Source of the DNA: Thalassobaculum_A sp040219215
GTDB lineage: Bacteria; Pseudomonadota; Alphaproteobacteria; Thalassobaculales; Thalassobaculaceae
Direction of reading: 5' to 3'
Assembly: GCF_040219215.1 (NCBI RefSeq)
Contig: NZ_JAVJSX010000025.1
Span: 230,388 to 294,387 of the forward strand
Length of the DNA: 64,000 bases
Shown: piece after piece, positions 25,337 to 33,006 of the stretch
Position numbering within the stretch: position 1 is the first letter of the stretch
Layout: each line of letters starts with the position of its first letter
Translations under genes and position numbers: made by a program
The notes under the pieces: model-generated
Told to the model about the DNA's origin: nothing
What the model saw: the letters and a program-made list of their open reading frames with translations, nothing else
Databases searched by the model: none

Positions 25337-25759
25337 ATGAGCACCCTCGGAATCCTCCTTGCACTCGGCGGCTTGGTTTGGCTTGCGGTCCGTCTGACGC
25401 GCCGTCAGATTGCCCTGAGCACACTCGCCGATTCCCTGCCGACAGACCGACGCGGCCTCGTCGCCGTCGACCAGTCCACCGGCAAGGTGCTTGATGCCAG
25501 CAATGAACTGGCAACGGTCGAAGCCAGTTGGCATCCGGTTCGGTTCCCGCAAGGCTGGGAGTCACGCAGCGCTGGATTCCCAAGCGAGCGGGCGTTCTTC
25601 GACCGAACCCTCGGCGGCCGGCGCGAGTGGTGTGAAAAGCGGTGCCGAGGCGCTTGGCGGGTGGAACGGCCTGACTCGGTAAATCCGACGTTCTGGTTCG
25701 CAGATCGGCGCGATGCCGCGGATTTCACGCTGCAGTGGTATCCGTTCAAGTGCACGTGA
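25337..25759 (+). CDS. Small membrane-anchored protein of unknown function, 140 residues
   Basis: The N-terminus is one hydrophobic helix (MSTLGILLALGGLVWLAVRL), which is probably a membrane anchor. A polar region with ALSTLADSLPTDRRGLVAVD follows. The C-terminal part ends WRVERPDSVNPTFWFADRRD and then AADFTLQWYPFKCT. A closing pattern of the kind W...F.F.d..DA..F.l.W occurs in several short uncharacterised bacterial and phage proteins, but I cannot attach a role. It is a single gene, divergent from the 104-residue hypothetical. Confidence 0.6.
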   Translation: MSTLGILLALGGLVWLAVRLTRRQIALSTLADSLPTDRRGLVAVDQSTGKVLDASNELATVEASWHPVRFPQGWESRSAGFPSERAFFDRTLGGRREWCEKRCRGAWRVERPDSVNPTFWFADRRDAADFTLQWYPFKCT

Positions 25760-25899
25760 CTCACCGGATCTACTGGGCCAAATAACGCACCACGTGCGCT
25801 TTTGTCTGGATATGCGCACACCGTGCGCGTAATCTGGCGCTTAAGTGACAGCGATACCCTCGTCTCGTCACCCATCAACTCGCGGCAAAGGGGTTGTGG

Positions 25900-26400
25900 A
25901 TGCGCTGGGTTCTCTCACTCTTCGCGGCAGCGACGCTGACCGTCGGCTCCGTCCAACTCGCGGAGGCGGTAGCTCCCACGGCGCCCGGCGAAGACAGCGA
26001 AACCATCGACCGGTCGCTGACTCCGAGCGAACTGGTCGAATGGCGGATCGACCGGGCCGTCACCCACTACGGCCAGGGCCGGTTTGCCGATGCGGACAGC
26101 GTGCTGGGGTTGGTGATCGATACGCCTGAAGTATCCGACCGGTTGAGGTCCCTTGCGCTGTTCAACCGCGGTGCGGCGCGTCTTCAGCTGGACCGGTTCT
26201 CGGAGGCTATCCTCGACTTCGACGCCGCCGAAGCCCTGGCGTTCCCTCGGCCCGCCCAGTTGCATCTGGCACGCGGGATCGCCTGGGAGCATTTGCGGAT
26301 CCTGGACCGCGCCGCCCGCGAGTACAGCGACGCGCTGGCTGCCGACCCCGGTGATCCGGCCGTCAGGGCCAAGGTGCTGGCGTTCTTCTACAAGAAATAG
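25900..26400 (+). CDS. TPR-repeat protein with signal peptide
   Basis: This 166-residue protein starts at the ATG at 25900 behind GCAAAGGGGTTGTGG. A short signal peptide or anchor (MRWVLSLFAAATLTVGSVQL) is followed by an acidic linker. Two to three tetratricopeptide-type helical pairs begin near residue 50: YGQGRFADADSVLGLVID, LFNRGAARLQLDRFSEAILD and AAREYSDALAADPGDPAVRA. TPR proteins act as scaffolds for protein complexes, here probably in the periplasm. It converges on the nuclease gene with 12 bases between. The partner is unknown. Confidence 0.72.
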   Translation: MRWVLSLFAAATLTVGSVQLAEAVAPTAPGEDSETIDRSLTPSELVEWRIDRAVTHYGQGRFADADSVLGLVIDTPEVSDRLRSLALFNRGAARLQLDRFSEAILDFDAAEALAFPRPAQLHLARGIAWEHLRILDRAAREYSDALAADPGDPAVRAKVLAFFYKK

Positions 26401-26412
26401 CCGCCGGACAGC

Positions 26413-26895
26413 TCAGGGGTTCTTCTTGCGCCACTCGGCCGGGTCGAGGAACTTGAGCGCCCAGATCCCGGCGCGTTCGTTTCGCGCCAAACTCTCCAGG
26501 GAAGCAAAGTCCGGCTGCTCCGCCGGGCGTGCAACCGCCCAGCCGGTGCGTACCATTCGGCTGTTCAGGTTCATGTCGCCTGCGTAGCACACCGCCAGAA
26601 TCTGGCCTTCCTCGCTGCGCTTGTCACCGACGCAGGTCACCGACCGCCGGTCGATCAACGCCGACAAGGCATCGAGTGCCTGAATGCCGCACTCGAACGG
26701 ACGGCCGTACTCGTTCTCGCAGTACTGCCCTTCTTCCGGCGCGTCGATGCCGTGAAGCCGTATGGTCTCCTTGCCGATTCTGAGAGTGTCACCCGACAGA
26801 ACTCTCGGACGGCCGCTCAGGTCGGCAGCTGCATCGCGCGCACCGGCAAAAAGGCCTGCCGCGCAGAGAACGATCATCAGGAAAATGGATCGCAT
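26413..26895 (-). CDS. Thermonuclease (staphylococcal nuclease) family protein, secreted
   Basis: This 160-residue protein has a signal peptide (MRSIFLMIVLCAAGLFAGAR). The SNase fold is shown by VLSGDTLRIG (Asp36 for calcium), IRLHGIDAPEEGQYC (Arg47, Asp51 and Glu54 at the catalytic positions) and LNSRMVRTGWAVA. The sequence between the catalytic residues and the second helix is shorter than in Staphylococcus nuclease. Four cysteines (59, 69, 88, 103) could form two disulfides. It should degrade nucleic acid in the periplasm or outside, or be a non-catalytic family member. A GGGAG site precedes the ATG at 26895. It is a single gene. Confidence 0.83.
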   Translation of the reverse strand: MRSIFLMIVLCAAGLFAGARDAAADLSGRPRVLSGDTLRIGKETIRLHGIDAPEEGQYCENEYGRPFECGIQALDALSALIDRRSVTCVGDKRSEEGQILAVCYAGDMNLNSRMVRTGWAVARPAEQPDFASLESLARNERAGIWALKFLDPAEWRKKNP

Positions 26896-26966
26896 TCTGG
26901 TTCTCCAGTCTCCCCCGCCGCTGTTTTGAATCCTGCCGGCCCAGCCGTCAACCGGCATTGCGCGAA

Positions 26967-27800
26967 CTACAGGATTTCCAACGGTCGCTTGACCGAAGGC
27001 GGCGGGAACGCGTGATCAAGCGCTGCCCGATCCTCCGCCGTCAAGCGAATGCCCAGTGCGGCATGGTTCTGCCGGACATGATCGAGGCGGCCGGCCTTCG
27101 GGATGACGATGACCCCATCGCGGTCGAGGACCCAGGCAAGCGCAATCTGCAACTCCGTCACGCCGTGCCGGCCCGCCACCTCGGCGAGGGCCATGTTGCC
27201 GCTCAACCGCCCCTGCTCGAGCGGTGAATACGCCATCACCGGCATCGATCGTGCCGCGCACCACGGCAGAAGGTCGAACTCGATGCCACGGCGCGCCAGA
27301 TTGTAGAGCACCTGGTTGGTCACACAGGCCGATCCCCCGGGTTCGATTGCGAGGGACTTCATCTCCGAGGTGTCGAAGTTGCTGACGCCCCAATGCCTGA
27401 TCTTGCCGTCGCGCTGAAGATCCTCGAAGCCGGCCAGGGTCTCCTCCAGCGGGCTCGGACCCGGCCAGTGCAGAAGGTAGAGGTCGATCACCTCTACCCC
27501 GAGACGGGCGAGGCTGGCCTCGCAGGCCTCGACCGTGCCATTCCGGCTCGCGTTGAACGGCAGGACCTTGGAGACCAGGAACACCTTGTCCCGCCGATCG
27601 CGGATGGCGGCGCCAACCACCTCCTCGGCACCGCCGGTCGCGTACATCTCTGCGGTGTCGATCAGCGTCATCCCGAGATCGATGCCGCACCGCAGGGCGT
27701 CGGCCTCGGCGGCTCGATCCGACCCTCGCTCGCCCATATGCCAGGTGCCGAGGCCCAGCGCCGGAACACTTTCACCGCCCGGCAGTGCCACCATTCTCAT
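26967..27800 (-). CDS. Aldo/keto reductase
   Basis: This is a 277-residue (alpha/beta)8 barrel reductase. The catalytic tetrad is Asp48 (LIDTAEMY), Tyr53, Lys78 (LVSKVLP) and His111 (YLLHWPGP). The C-terminal NADPH-binding part has VLDRDGVIVIPKAGRLDHV with the family's IPK signature. It lies last in a coupled operon, overlapping the crotonase-like gene by 4 bases. It may reduce an aldehyde or ketone made there; many relatives have broad specificity. Confidence 0.9.
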   Translation of the reverse strand: MRMVALPGGESVPALGLGTWHMGERGSDRAAEADALRCGIDLGMTLIDTAEMYATGGAEEVVGAAIRDRRDKVFLVSKVLPFNASRNGTVEACEASLARLGVEVIDLYLLHWPGPSPLEETLAGFEDLQRDGKIRHWGVSNFDTSEMKSLAIEPGGSACVTNQVLYNLARRGIEFDLLPWCAARSMPVMAYSPLEQGRLSGNMALAEVAGRHGVTELQIALAWVLDRDGVIVIPKAGRLDHVRQNHAALGIRLTAEDRAALDHAFPPPSVKRPLEIL

Positions 27801-28546
27801 CGCTTGCCTCCTTCGGCCTTCCTGTCTTGAAGGGATGCAACATAGGACGTGATCCGGGCTTTCAATCCCGGTCGGGCCGCCGACATGGCAAGATTCGCCA
27901 GGTCGGACTCCCGGGTATCGGGCACGGTCAGCGCGTGAACGCGCTCGGCCGTCGCGGCATCCAAGGCATAGTGCCGTGAAGCCGCCACCATTTCAGACTC
28001 GAGGGCATCCGGATCGACCATCCGCTGGATCAATCCAAGCGACGCGGCTTCCGACGCATCGATCCGCCGACCGGAACCGACCAGATCGCGCGCTGCCTCC
28101 GATCCGATCCGAAATGCCAGCCGACGTGTGCCAAGGGCCAGACCAAAGCCCGCACCTGGAAACGCGAAACGGGTACCGGGCAGCGCCCAGCGCATCTGAC
28201 AGGCCGCGACCAGATCAGCCCCCGCCCCCATGGTCGCGCCGTGGGCGACGGCAATCGTCGGCACCGGCGCGTGGTGCACCGCCTGCAACAGCGTCTCGAT
28301 CCGGATCACCCGCAACAGCAGGTCACCGTCGGAAAGCTCCGCCAGGTCGGAAAGGTCGAAGCCGGTACAGAAATGCTTGCCGGCGCCCCGCAGAACGATC
28401 ATCCGGGCGCCATCCGCCAATGTCCGGTGAACCGCTTCAAGGGCCGCTTCCACAAGATCCGGCCCGAGCGCGTTGCCGCGTTCGGGGCGGGACAGCGTCA
28501 GATGGGCCACTCCATCGGACGTTCGAACCTCAACCGCAGGCGTCAC
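27797..28546 (-). CDS. Enoyl-CoA hydratase/isomerase (crotonase) family protein with altered active site
   Basis: This 249-residue protein starts at a GTG overlapping the upstream stop (GTGA). The crotonase fold is plain: LTLSRPERGNALG, LRGAGKHFCTGFDLSDL (oxyanion strand) and PVPTIAVAHGATMGAGADLV. However, the two catalytic glutamates of hydratases are replaced. The first position is Asp111 (GAGADLV) and the second is Gly131 (AFPGAGFGLALG, normally PE). Hydration by the standard mechanism is therefore unlikely. It may act as an isomerase, hydrolase or decarboxylase, or have another CoA role. It is the middle gene of a three-gene coupled operon. Confidence 0.88.
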   Translation of the reverse strand: MTPAVEVRTSDGVAHLTLSRPERGNALGPDLVEAALEAVHRTLADGARMIVLRGAGKHFCTGFDLSDLAELSDGDLLLRVIRIETLLQAVHHAPVPTIAVAHGATMGAGADLVAACQMRWALPGTRFAFPGAGFGLALGTRRLAFRIGSEAARDLVGSGRRIDASEAASLGLIQRMVDPDALESEMVAASRHYALDAATAERVHALTVPDTRESDLANLAMSAARPGLKARITSYVASLQDRKAEGGKR

Positions 28547-29613
28547 GCCGTGCCCCGCAGAGCCGCCGCGATCGCCTTGCCGGCTTCGGCCGTGGTCGCG
28601 GAACCGCCGAGATCGATCGTGCGTCCGGCTGCCTGGCCGAGAGCGGCATCGACCGCCGACTCCAGCCGGACCGCGGCGTCGATCACCGCTTCGTCGCCGT
28701 CGCGTCGGCCGAGCCAGCCCATCAGCATCGCCGTCGACAGCACCAGCGCCGCCGGATTGGCCACGTTGCGACCGGCCAGGGTCGGCGCCGACCCGTGCGA
28801 CGCCTGCGCAATGGCGCAGGTGTCGCCGGCATTCAGCGAGCCCGCCACCCCGAGGCCGCCGGACAGTTCGGCCGCCAGATTGGACAGGATGTCGCCGAAC
28901 ATATTGGTGGTGACGATGACGTCGAACCGCTCCGGCTCCCGCACCAGCAGGGACGCCATCGCATCGACCAGGACCTCCTCGATCTCCAGCCCGGCCTCGT
29001 CGCGGGCCGCGGACTGAACGGCGTTGCGGAACAGCCCGTCGGTGATCTTCAGAACATTGCTCTTGGTCACGATCGCCAGCTTGCCGCGCCGCCCTGCGGC
29101 CAGGGCCGCCGCCGAACGGCCGATCCGCTCCGATCCCTGACGGGTGATCTTGCGCATGGCGAGTGCCAGGTCCGGTGTCGGCATGAACTCACCCGGGCCC
29201 ATGTGCATGGTCCGGTCGGCATAGAAGCCCTCGGTGTTCTCCCGCACGATCACCAGATCCATCGAAGCCGCCAGCGACTTCACTCCCGGGCGCGTGCGTG
29301 ACGGTCGGATGTTGGCGTACAGGTCCAGCCGCTTGCGGAACTCCGCGGACGGATTGAGGCCGCCTTGGGCCGGAGCCGGATAGTCGGCGGTCGAGACCGG
29401 GCCCAGGATCACGCCGTCGGCCGAGGATGCACGCCCGAAGGTGGCTTCGCTGAGCGTGATCCCGTCGGTGCGCAGCGACTCCAGGCCGATCAGGTCCCGT
29501 TCCACCGACAGGCCGATCTGGTGGGTACGCTCAAGCGTTTCCAGGACATGCTCGACCGCATCGGCGATCTCCGGACCGATCCCGTCTCCGGGCAACAGCA
29601 GCAGCTTCATCAT
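28543..29613 (-). CDS. Isocitrate/isopropylmalate dehydrogenase family protein
   Basis: This 356-residue protein is typical of the LeuB/TtuC/Icd fold. It begins LLPGDGIGPEIADAVEHV. It has an NIRPSRTRPGVKSL loop with the substrate-binding arginines, IVRENTEGFYADRTMHMG, VTTNMFGDILSNLAAELSG and the cofactor loop ASHGSAPTLAGRNVANPAAL. The last segment fits NAD-dependent enzymes and resembles tartrate/D-malate dehydrogenases as much as LeuB. The leuCD-type partners of leucine synthesis are not present. It is the first gene of the operon with the crotonase-like protein and the aldo/keto reductase. I infer oxidative decarboxylation of a 2-hydroxy/3-substituted diacid. Confidence 0.88.
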   Translation of the reverse strand: MMKLLLLPGDGIGPEIADAVEHVLETLERTHQIGLSVERDLIGLESLRTDGITLSEATFGRASSADGVILGPVSTADYPAPAQGGLNPSAEFRKRLDLYANIRPSRTRPGVKSLAASMDLVIVRENTEGFYADRTMHMGPGEFMPTPDLALAMRKITRQGSERIGRSAAALAAGRRGKLAIVTKSNVLKITDGLFRNAVQSAARDEAGLEIEEVLVDAMASLLVREPERFDVIVTTNMFGDILSNLAAELSGGLGVAGSLNAGDTCAIAQASHGSAPTLAGRNVANPAALVLSTAMLMGWLGRRDGDEAVIDAAVRLESAVDAALGQAAGRTIDLGGSATTAEAGKAIAAALRGTA

Positions 29614-29918
29614 TCCTCCCTCGGGCGCGGCCCGCTGACCGGCCGGACACCCGGTTCGATTTCCAACCCGCGTAGCATGACGCCAAGACTACTGACACGG
29701 CATCCCGGTACTGCAGTCGCCGGACGGCGGAAGCGCAGGTGTACCGCGACTGGCGTGGTCCTCCCCACGCTTCGTGCCGGAGACAATGCCATGCTACGCC
29801 GGGACATGCAGCATCAGCCGCAAGGATGGCCACAAGATTGCCATGTGATCGGCACTGATCCACCATGACCCGCGAGGGCGGCCTTCTGACCGCTTTCCTG
29901 GCCTCCGGGAGCGTCGTC
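29614..29918. other. 305-base divergent intergenic region
   Basis: This space separates the isopropylmalate-dehydrogenase-like operon (minus) from the VOC protein (plus). A 9-base inverted repeat (CGTAGCATG near 29672, CATGCTACG near 29790) is too far apart to be a hairpin terminator. I see no coding sequence that I trust: a plus frame from 29865 merges into the VOC gene. It should contain promoters for both sides. Confidence 0.35.
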
Positions 29919-30371
29919 ATGGACACGGACTTGGGTACGGCCCCGAAGGGTGGCTTCGCCCGGATGGTTCCAGAACTGATCGTCACCGATCTTGGGGCGA
30001 GCCAGACGTTCTGGTGCGACATCCTGGGCTTCGGCGTTGCCTACCAGCGGCCATCCGAGCGCTTCGTGTACCTGGAACACGCCGGCGCGCAGTTGATGCT
30101 GAGGCAGCGCGACGGCAAGTGGGAAACCGCGTCGATGGACCTTCCGCTCGGCCGCGGCGTGATGTTCCAGGTCGAGGTGCCCGACCTGGACCCGGTCCTG
30201 ACACGGATCAACAGCGTCGGATGCCGGATCCATTCGGGTCCGCGCGAGGTATGGCGGCGGATCGGCAATCACGAAGGCGGACAGCGGGAGGTGTTCCTGC
30301 AGGATCCGGACGGCTATCTGGTGATGATGAACCAGAGTTTAGGACAGCGACCCCTGCCGGAACCGGCGTAG
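29919..30371 (+). CDS. VOC family protein (glyoxalase/bleomycin-resistance fold)
   Basis: This 150-residue protein starts at the ATG at 29919 with a GGGAGCG site; a start at 29865 is possible. It has the beta-alpha-beta-beta-beta VOC module. VPELIVTDLGASQTFWCDIL starts the first module, FVYLEHAGAQLMLRQRDG continues it, and MFQVEVPDLDPVLTRI opens the second, which ends REVFLQDPDGYLVMMNQSL. The closing acidic residue in VFLQDPDGYL fits a metal- or drug-binding protein of the bleomycin-resistance subgroup. Binding or detoxification is plausible but unproved. It converges on znuB with 3 bases between. Confidence 0.83.
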   Translation: MDTDLGTAPKGGFARMVPELIVTDLGASQTFWCDILGFGVAYQRPSERFVYLEHAGAQLMLRQRDGKWETASMDLPLGRGVMFQVEVPDLDPVLTRINSVGCRIHSGPREVWRRIGNHEGGQREVFLQDPDGYLVMMNQSLGQRPLPEPA

Positions 30372-30374
30372 TCG

Positions 30375-31163
30375 TCAACCGCGGGCCGGGATGGCCAGCG
30401 ACCCGACGAACAGCACCAGGGCCGCCACGACGATCGACGGCCCCGACGGGGTATCGACACCGATCGACAACGCCAGCCCGCCGAGCACCGCCACCACACC
30501 GACGCCCGCCGCCGCCGCCGCCATTCCCTCCGGCGACCGCGCGCTGCGCCGCGCCGCCGCCGCCGGAATGATCAGCAGTGCCGTGATCAACAGCACCCCG
30601 ACGATCTTCATGGCGATCGCAATGGTGCCGGCGATGAGCAGCGCGAACACCACCTGCACCCACGGTGGCGACGCGCGCTCCGCCCTCGCCAGGTCGGGAT
30701 CGACGGTGGCGGCCAGCAACGGGCGCCAGACGGCCGCCAGCCCCGCAAGCACCATCGCGCTGCCGCCCCAGATCCAGAGCAGGTCGCGCGCCGAAACCGC
30801 CAGGATGTCGCCGAACAGGTAGGCCATCAGGTCCAGGCGCACCGTTTCCATGAAGGCCACTGCGACCAGTCCGATCGACAACGCGCCATGGGCCAGGATG
30901 CCCAGCAACGTATCGCTGCCGACCAGGCGCTGGCCTTGCAGCGCGGCCAGCAGCAGCGCCACCGTGACGGTCACCGCCAGCACCCCAATCCCGAGGTCGA
31001 GTCCGAGGATCAGGCCAAGCGCGATGCCCAGCAGCGAGGCGTGCGCCATGGTGTCGCCGACATAGGCCATGCGCCGCCACACCACGAAGCAGCCAAGCGG
31101 TCCGGCGACCAACGCCACGCCGACCCCGGCGACCAGGGCCCGCACCAGGAAATCGTCAAGCAT
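30375..31163 (-). CDS. znuB: Zinc ABC transporter permease ZnuB
   Basis: This 262-residue permease has about eight hydrophobic helices. The ATG at 31163 lies 8 bases inside the end of znuC, so the two genes are translated together; an open frame further upstream only repeats the His-codon tail of znuC in another register. Metal ABC-3 family features are LGCFVVWRRMAYVGDTMAHA near the N-terminus and the coupling region ATVDPDLARAERASP. A late helix reads GVLLITALLIIPAAAARR. It imports Zn2+ in complex with ZnuC and the periplasmic ZnuA encoded divergently. Confidence 0.9.
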   Translation of the reverse strand: MLDDFLVRALVAGVGVALVAGPLGCFVVWRRMAYVGDTMAHASLLGIALGLILGLDLGIGVLAVTVTVALLLAALQGQRLVGSDTLLGILAHGALSIGLVAVAFMETVRLDLMAYLFGDILAVSARDLLWIWGGSAMVLAGLAAVWRPLLAATVDPDLARAERASPPWVQVVFALLIAGTIAIAMKIVGVLLITALLIIPAAAARRSARSPEGMAAAAAGVGVVAVLGGLALSIGVDTPSGPSIVVAALVLFVGSLAIPARG

Positions 31164-31977
31164 GGTGGTGCCCGTCGCCATGGTGATGATGGTGATGGGC
31201 CTGTTCGCCGTCCGGCAGCGGCTCGCCCGACAGGTCGTGATCGTGGTCATGGTGGTGGTGGTACAAGGCGAACACTTCCGCCTGTGGCCCGAACAACCGC
31301 CGGAACTCGGTGTTGCCCGACACTTCGTGCGGCGTGCCGGTACAGCACACATGACCGTTGACGCACAGCACCCGGTCGGTAGCCGCCATCACGACGTGCA
31401 GGTCGTGGCTGACCATGAGCACGCCGCAGCCGTGGCGATCGCGGATCGCGGCAATCAGTTCGTACAGAGCCGCCTCGCCGGCGTAGTCGACGGCCTGGAC
31501 CGGTTCGTCCAGCACCAGCAGGTCCGGCTCGCGCACCAGCGCCCGCGCCAGCAACACCCGCTGCATCTCCCCGCCCGACAGGGTGTGGATCGAGGCGTCG
31601 ATCAGGTGGGCCGTCCCGGTCTCGTCCAGCGATCGCTCGATCGCCGCTCGCGACGGCCGCGCGGTCAGCCGCATCAGCCGCTCCACCGTCATCGGCAGGA
31701 TCCGGTCGACTGGGAAGCGTTGCGGCACGTAGCCGACGGTCACGCCATCGGCAACGCCGGCACGACCGGCACTGGGTGCCACCAGCCCTAGTACCGCACG
31801 CAGCAGGGTCGTCTTGCCGCCGCCGTTCGGCCCGATCACGGTGACGATCTCGCCTCGCCGAACGGTCAGGTCGACGTGGTGCAGGATATCGCGGCCGCCG
31901 AGACGAACCGCGAGGCCATCGGCTTCCAGGAGCAGCCTGCCCTTCGATTGGATTGGAGGGTGCGTCGACACGGCCAT
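31156..31977 (-). CDS. znuC: Zinc ABC transporter ATP-binding protein ZnuC with His-rich tail
   Basis: This is a 273-residue ATPase. Walker A is GPNGGGKTT (49-57), the Q-loop region is GYVPQRFPVDR, the ABC signature is LSGGEMQ (133-139), Walker B is LLVLDEP (153-159), and the H-loop His is in VSHDLHVVM. The last 34 residues contain 15 histidines (240-243, 245, 247, 261-266, 270-272) with aspartates between, a likely Zn2+-binding tail. It supplies energy for zinc uptake. The gene is divergent from znuA across a 70-base spacer with a Zur-like site, and overlaps znuB by 8 bases. Confidence 0.93.
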   Translation of the reverse strand: MAVSTHPPIQSKGRLLLEADGLAVRLGGRDILHHVDLTVRRGEIVTVIGPNGGGKTTLLRAVLGLVAPSAGRAGVADGVTVGYVPQRFPVDRILPMTVERLMRLTARPSRAAIERSLDETGTAHLIDASIHTLSGGEMQRVLLARALVREPDLLVLDEPVQAVDYAGEAALYELIAAIRDRHGCGVLMVSHDLHVVMAATDRVLCVNGHVCCTGTPHEVSGNTEFRRLFGPQAEVFALYHHHHDHDHDLSGEPLPDGEQAHHHHHHGDGHHHA

Positions 31978-31998
31978 CGGTGAGCCTGCTTGCGGAAT

Positions 31999-32022
31999 GA
32001 AATGTTATACTATTACATAAAC
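31999..32022. promoter_or_regulatory. Zur-like operator between znuC and znuA
   Basis: The core ATGTTATACTATTACAT (32002-32018) is palindromic around a central C: eight of its nine positions match their complement, and only the T/T pair at positions 5 and 13 fails. It strongly resembles alphaproteobacterial Zur boxes (ATGTTATAnTATAACAT-like). It sits in a 70-base AT-rich spacer between two divergent zinc-uptake transcripts, so Zn-Zur could repress both. No zur gene is visible in the window. Confidence 0.8.
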
Positions 32023-32047
32023 ACGTTTCGGCAATGTGGATACAGCG

Positions 32048-33004
32048 ATGCGTTCCCTCTCACAAGCCTTCTCTGTCCTGGCCTTGGCAGCCGTTCTGGC
32101 AGCGCCCCCGGCGCAAGCCGCCGAGCCTCCACGCGTCGTGGCCTCGATCGCCCCGCTCGGCAGCCTGGCCGCCGCGGTCATGCGTGGTGTGGCCGAGCCG
32201 ACGGTTCTGCTGCCCGCCGGCGCCTCCCCGCACGCCTATGCCTTGCGGCCGTCGGAAGCGCGCACCCTGGCCTCCGCCGACCTGGTGCTGTGGATTGGCG
32301 AGGCGCTGGAGACCTTCCTGGAGGAACCGCTGGCCACCCTGGCGCGCCCGGATGCGGCGGTCGAGTTGATGGAGGCTGACGGCCTGATCCTGCATCCGAA
32401 CCGCGCCGGTGGAATCTGGGGAGCGCATCACGACCACGGCCACGCCCCGGGGGCGGCCGGAGCCCATCACGACGATCATGGAAAGATCGACGCCCATCTC
32501 TGGCTCGACCCTCGCAACGCCGCAATCCTGGTCGACCGCATCACCGACGCCCTGTCCACGCGCGATCCCGAGCGCGCCGCAGCCTATCGCGCCAACGCGG
32601 TATCCGCCAAGCAGGCCCTGAACGACCTGGACATCGAACTGGCCGCGACGTTCGCCGAGGTTGGCGACCGGCCGTATGTGGTGTTCCACGACGCCTATCA
32701 GTATCTGGAGCAGCGCTACAACCTGTTCCCAATCGGCGCCGTCACGGTCGGGCCGGAACGCGGGCCGGGTGCCCAGCGCCTGTCGCGACTGCGCGACGAG
32801 ATCGCCAGCCGCGGTGCGGCCTGCGCGTTCCGTGAGCCGCAATTCACCCCGAAAATACTGGAAAGCCTGGCAGCCGACACCAGCATCCGCATCGGTGTGC
32901 TGGACCCATTGGGCGTTGAGGCAAAGCCGGGACCCGACGGGTATTTCAAACTGATGCGCGCCCTCGCGGCATCGCTTACCGGGTGTCTGGCGGCCGGCGG
33001 CTGA
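32048..33004 (+). CDS. znuA: Zinc ABC transporter substrate-binding protein ZnuA
   Basis: This 318-residue periplasmic protein starts at the ATG at 32048. Its signal peptide MRSLSQAFSVLALAAVLAAP is cleaved near residue 24. Metal ligands expected in ZnuA are His62 (SPHAYALRPSEA), His150 (DAHLWLDP) and His214 (VFHDAYQYLEQRY), with an Asp/Glu near the C-terminus. A His/Asp-rich loop (about 127-145) lies in between and is typical of Zn-specific members. It captures Zn2+ and delivers it to ZnuB/ZnuC, encoded on the opposite strand. The Zur-like box 30 bases upstream implies induction by zinc shortage. Confidence 0.95.
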   Translation: MRSLSQAFSVLALAAVLAAPPAQAAEPPRVVASIAPLGSLAAAVMRGVAEPTVLLPAGASPHAYALRPSEARTLASADLVLWIGEALETFLEEPLATLARPDAAVELMEADGLILHPNRAGGIWGAHHDHGHAPGAAGAHHDDHGKIDAHLWLDPRNAAILVDRITDALSTRDPERAAAYRANAVSAKQALNDLDIELAATFAEVGDRPYVVFHDAYQYLEQRYNLFPIGAVTVGPERGPGAQRLSRLRDEIASRGAACAFREPQFTPKILESLAADTSIRIGVLDPLGVEAKPGPDGYFKLMRALAASLTGCLAAGG

Positions 33005-33006
33005 CC

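Noticed and set aside
29614..29918. A small RNA or attenuator in the divergent spacer, from a CGTAGCATG/CATGCTACG repeat
   Set aside because: The arms are about 110 bases apart and no T-run or compact fold follows.
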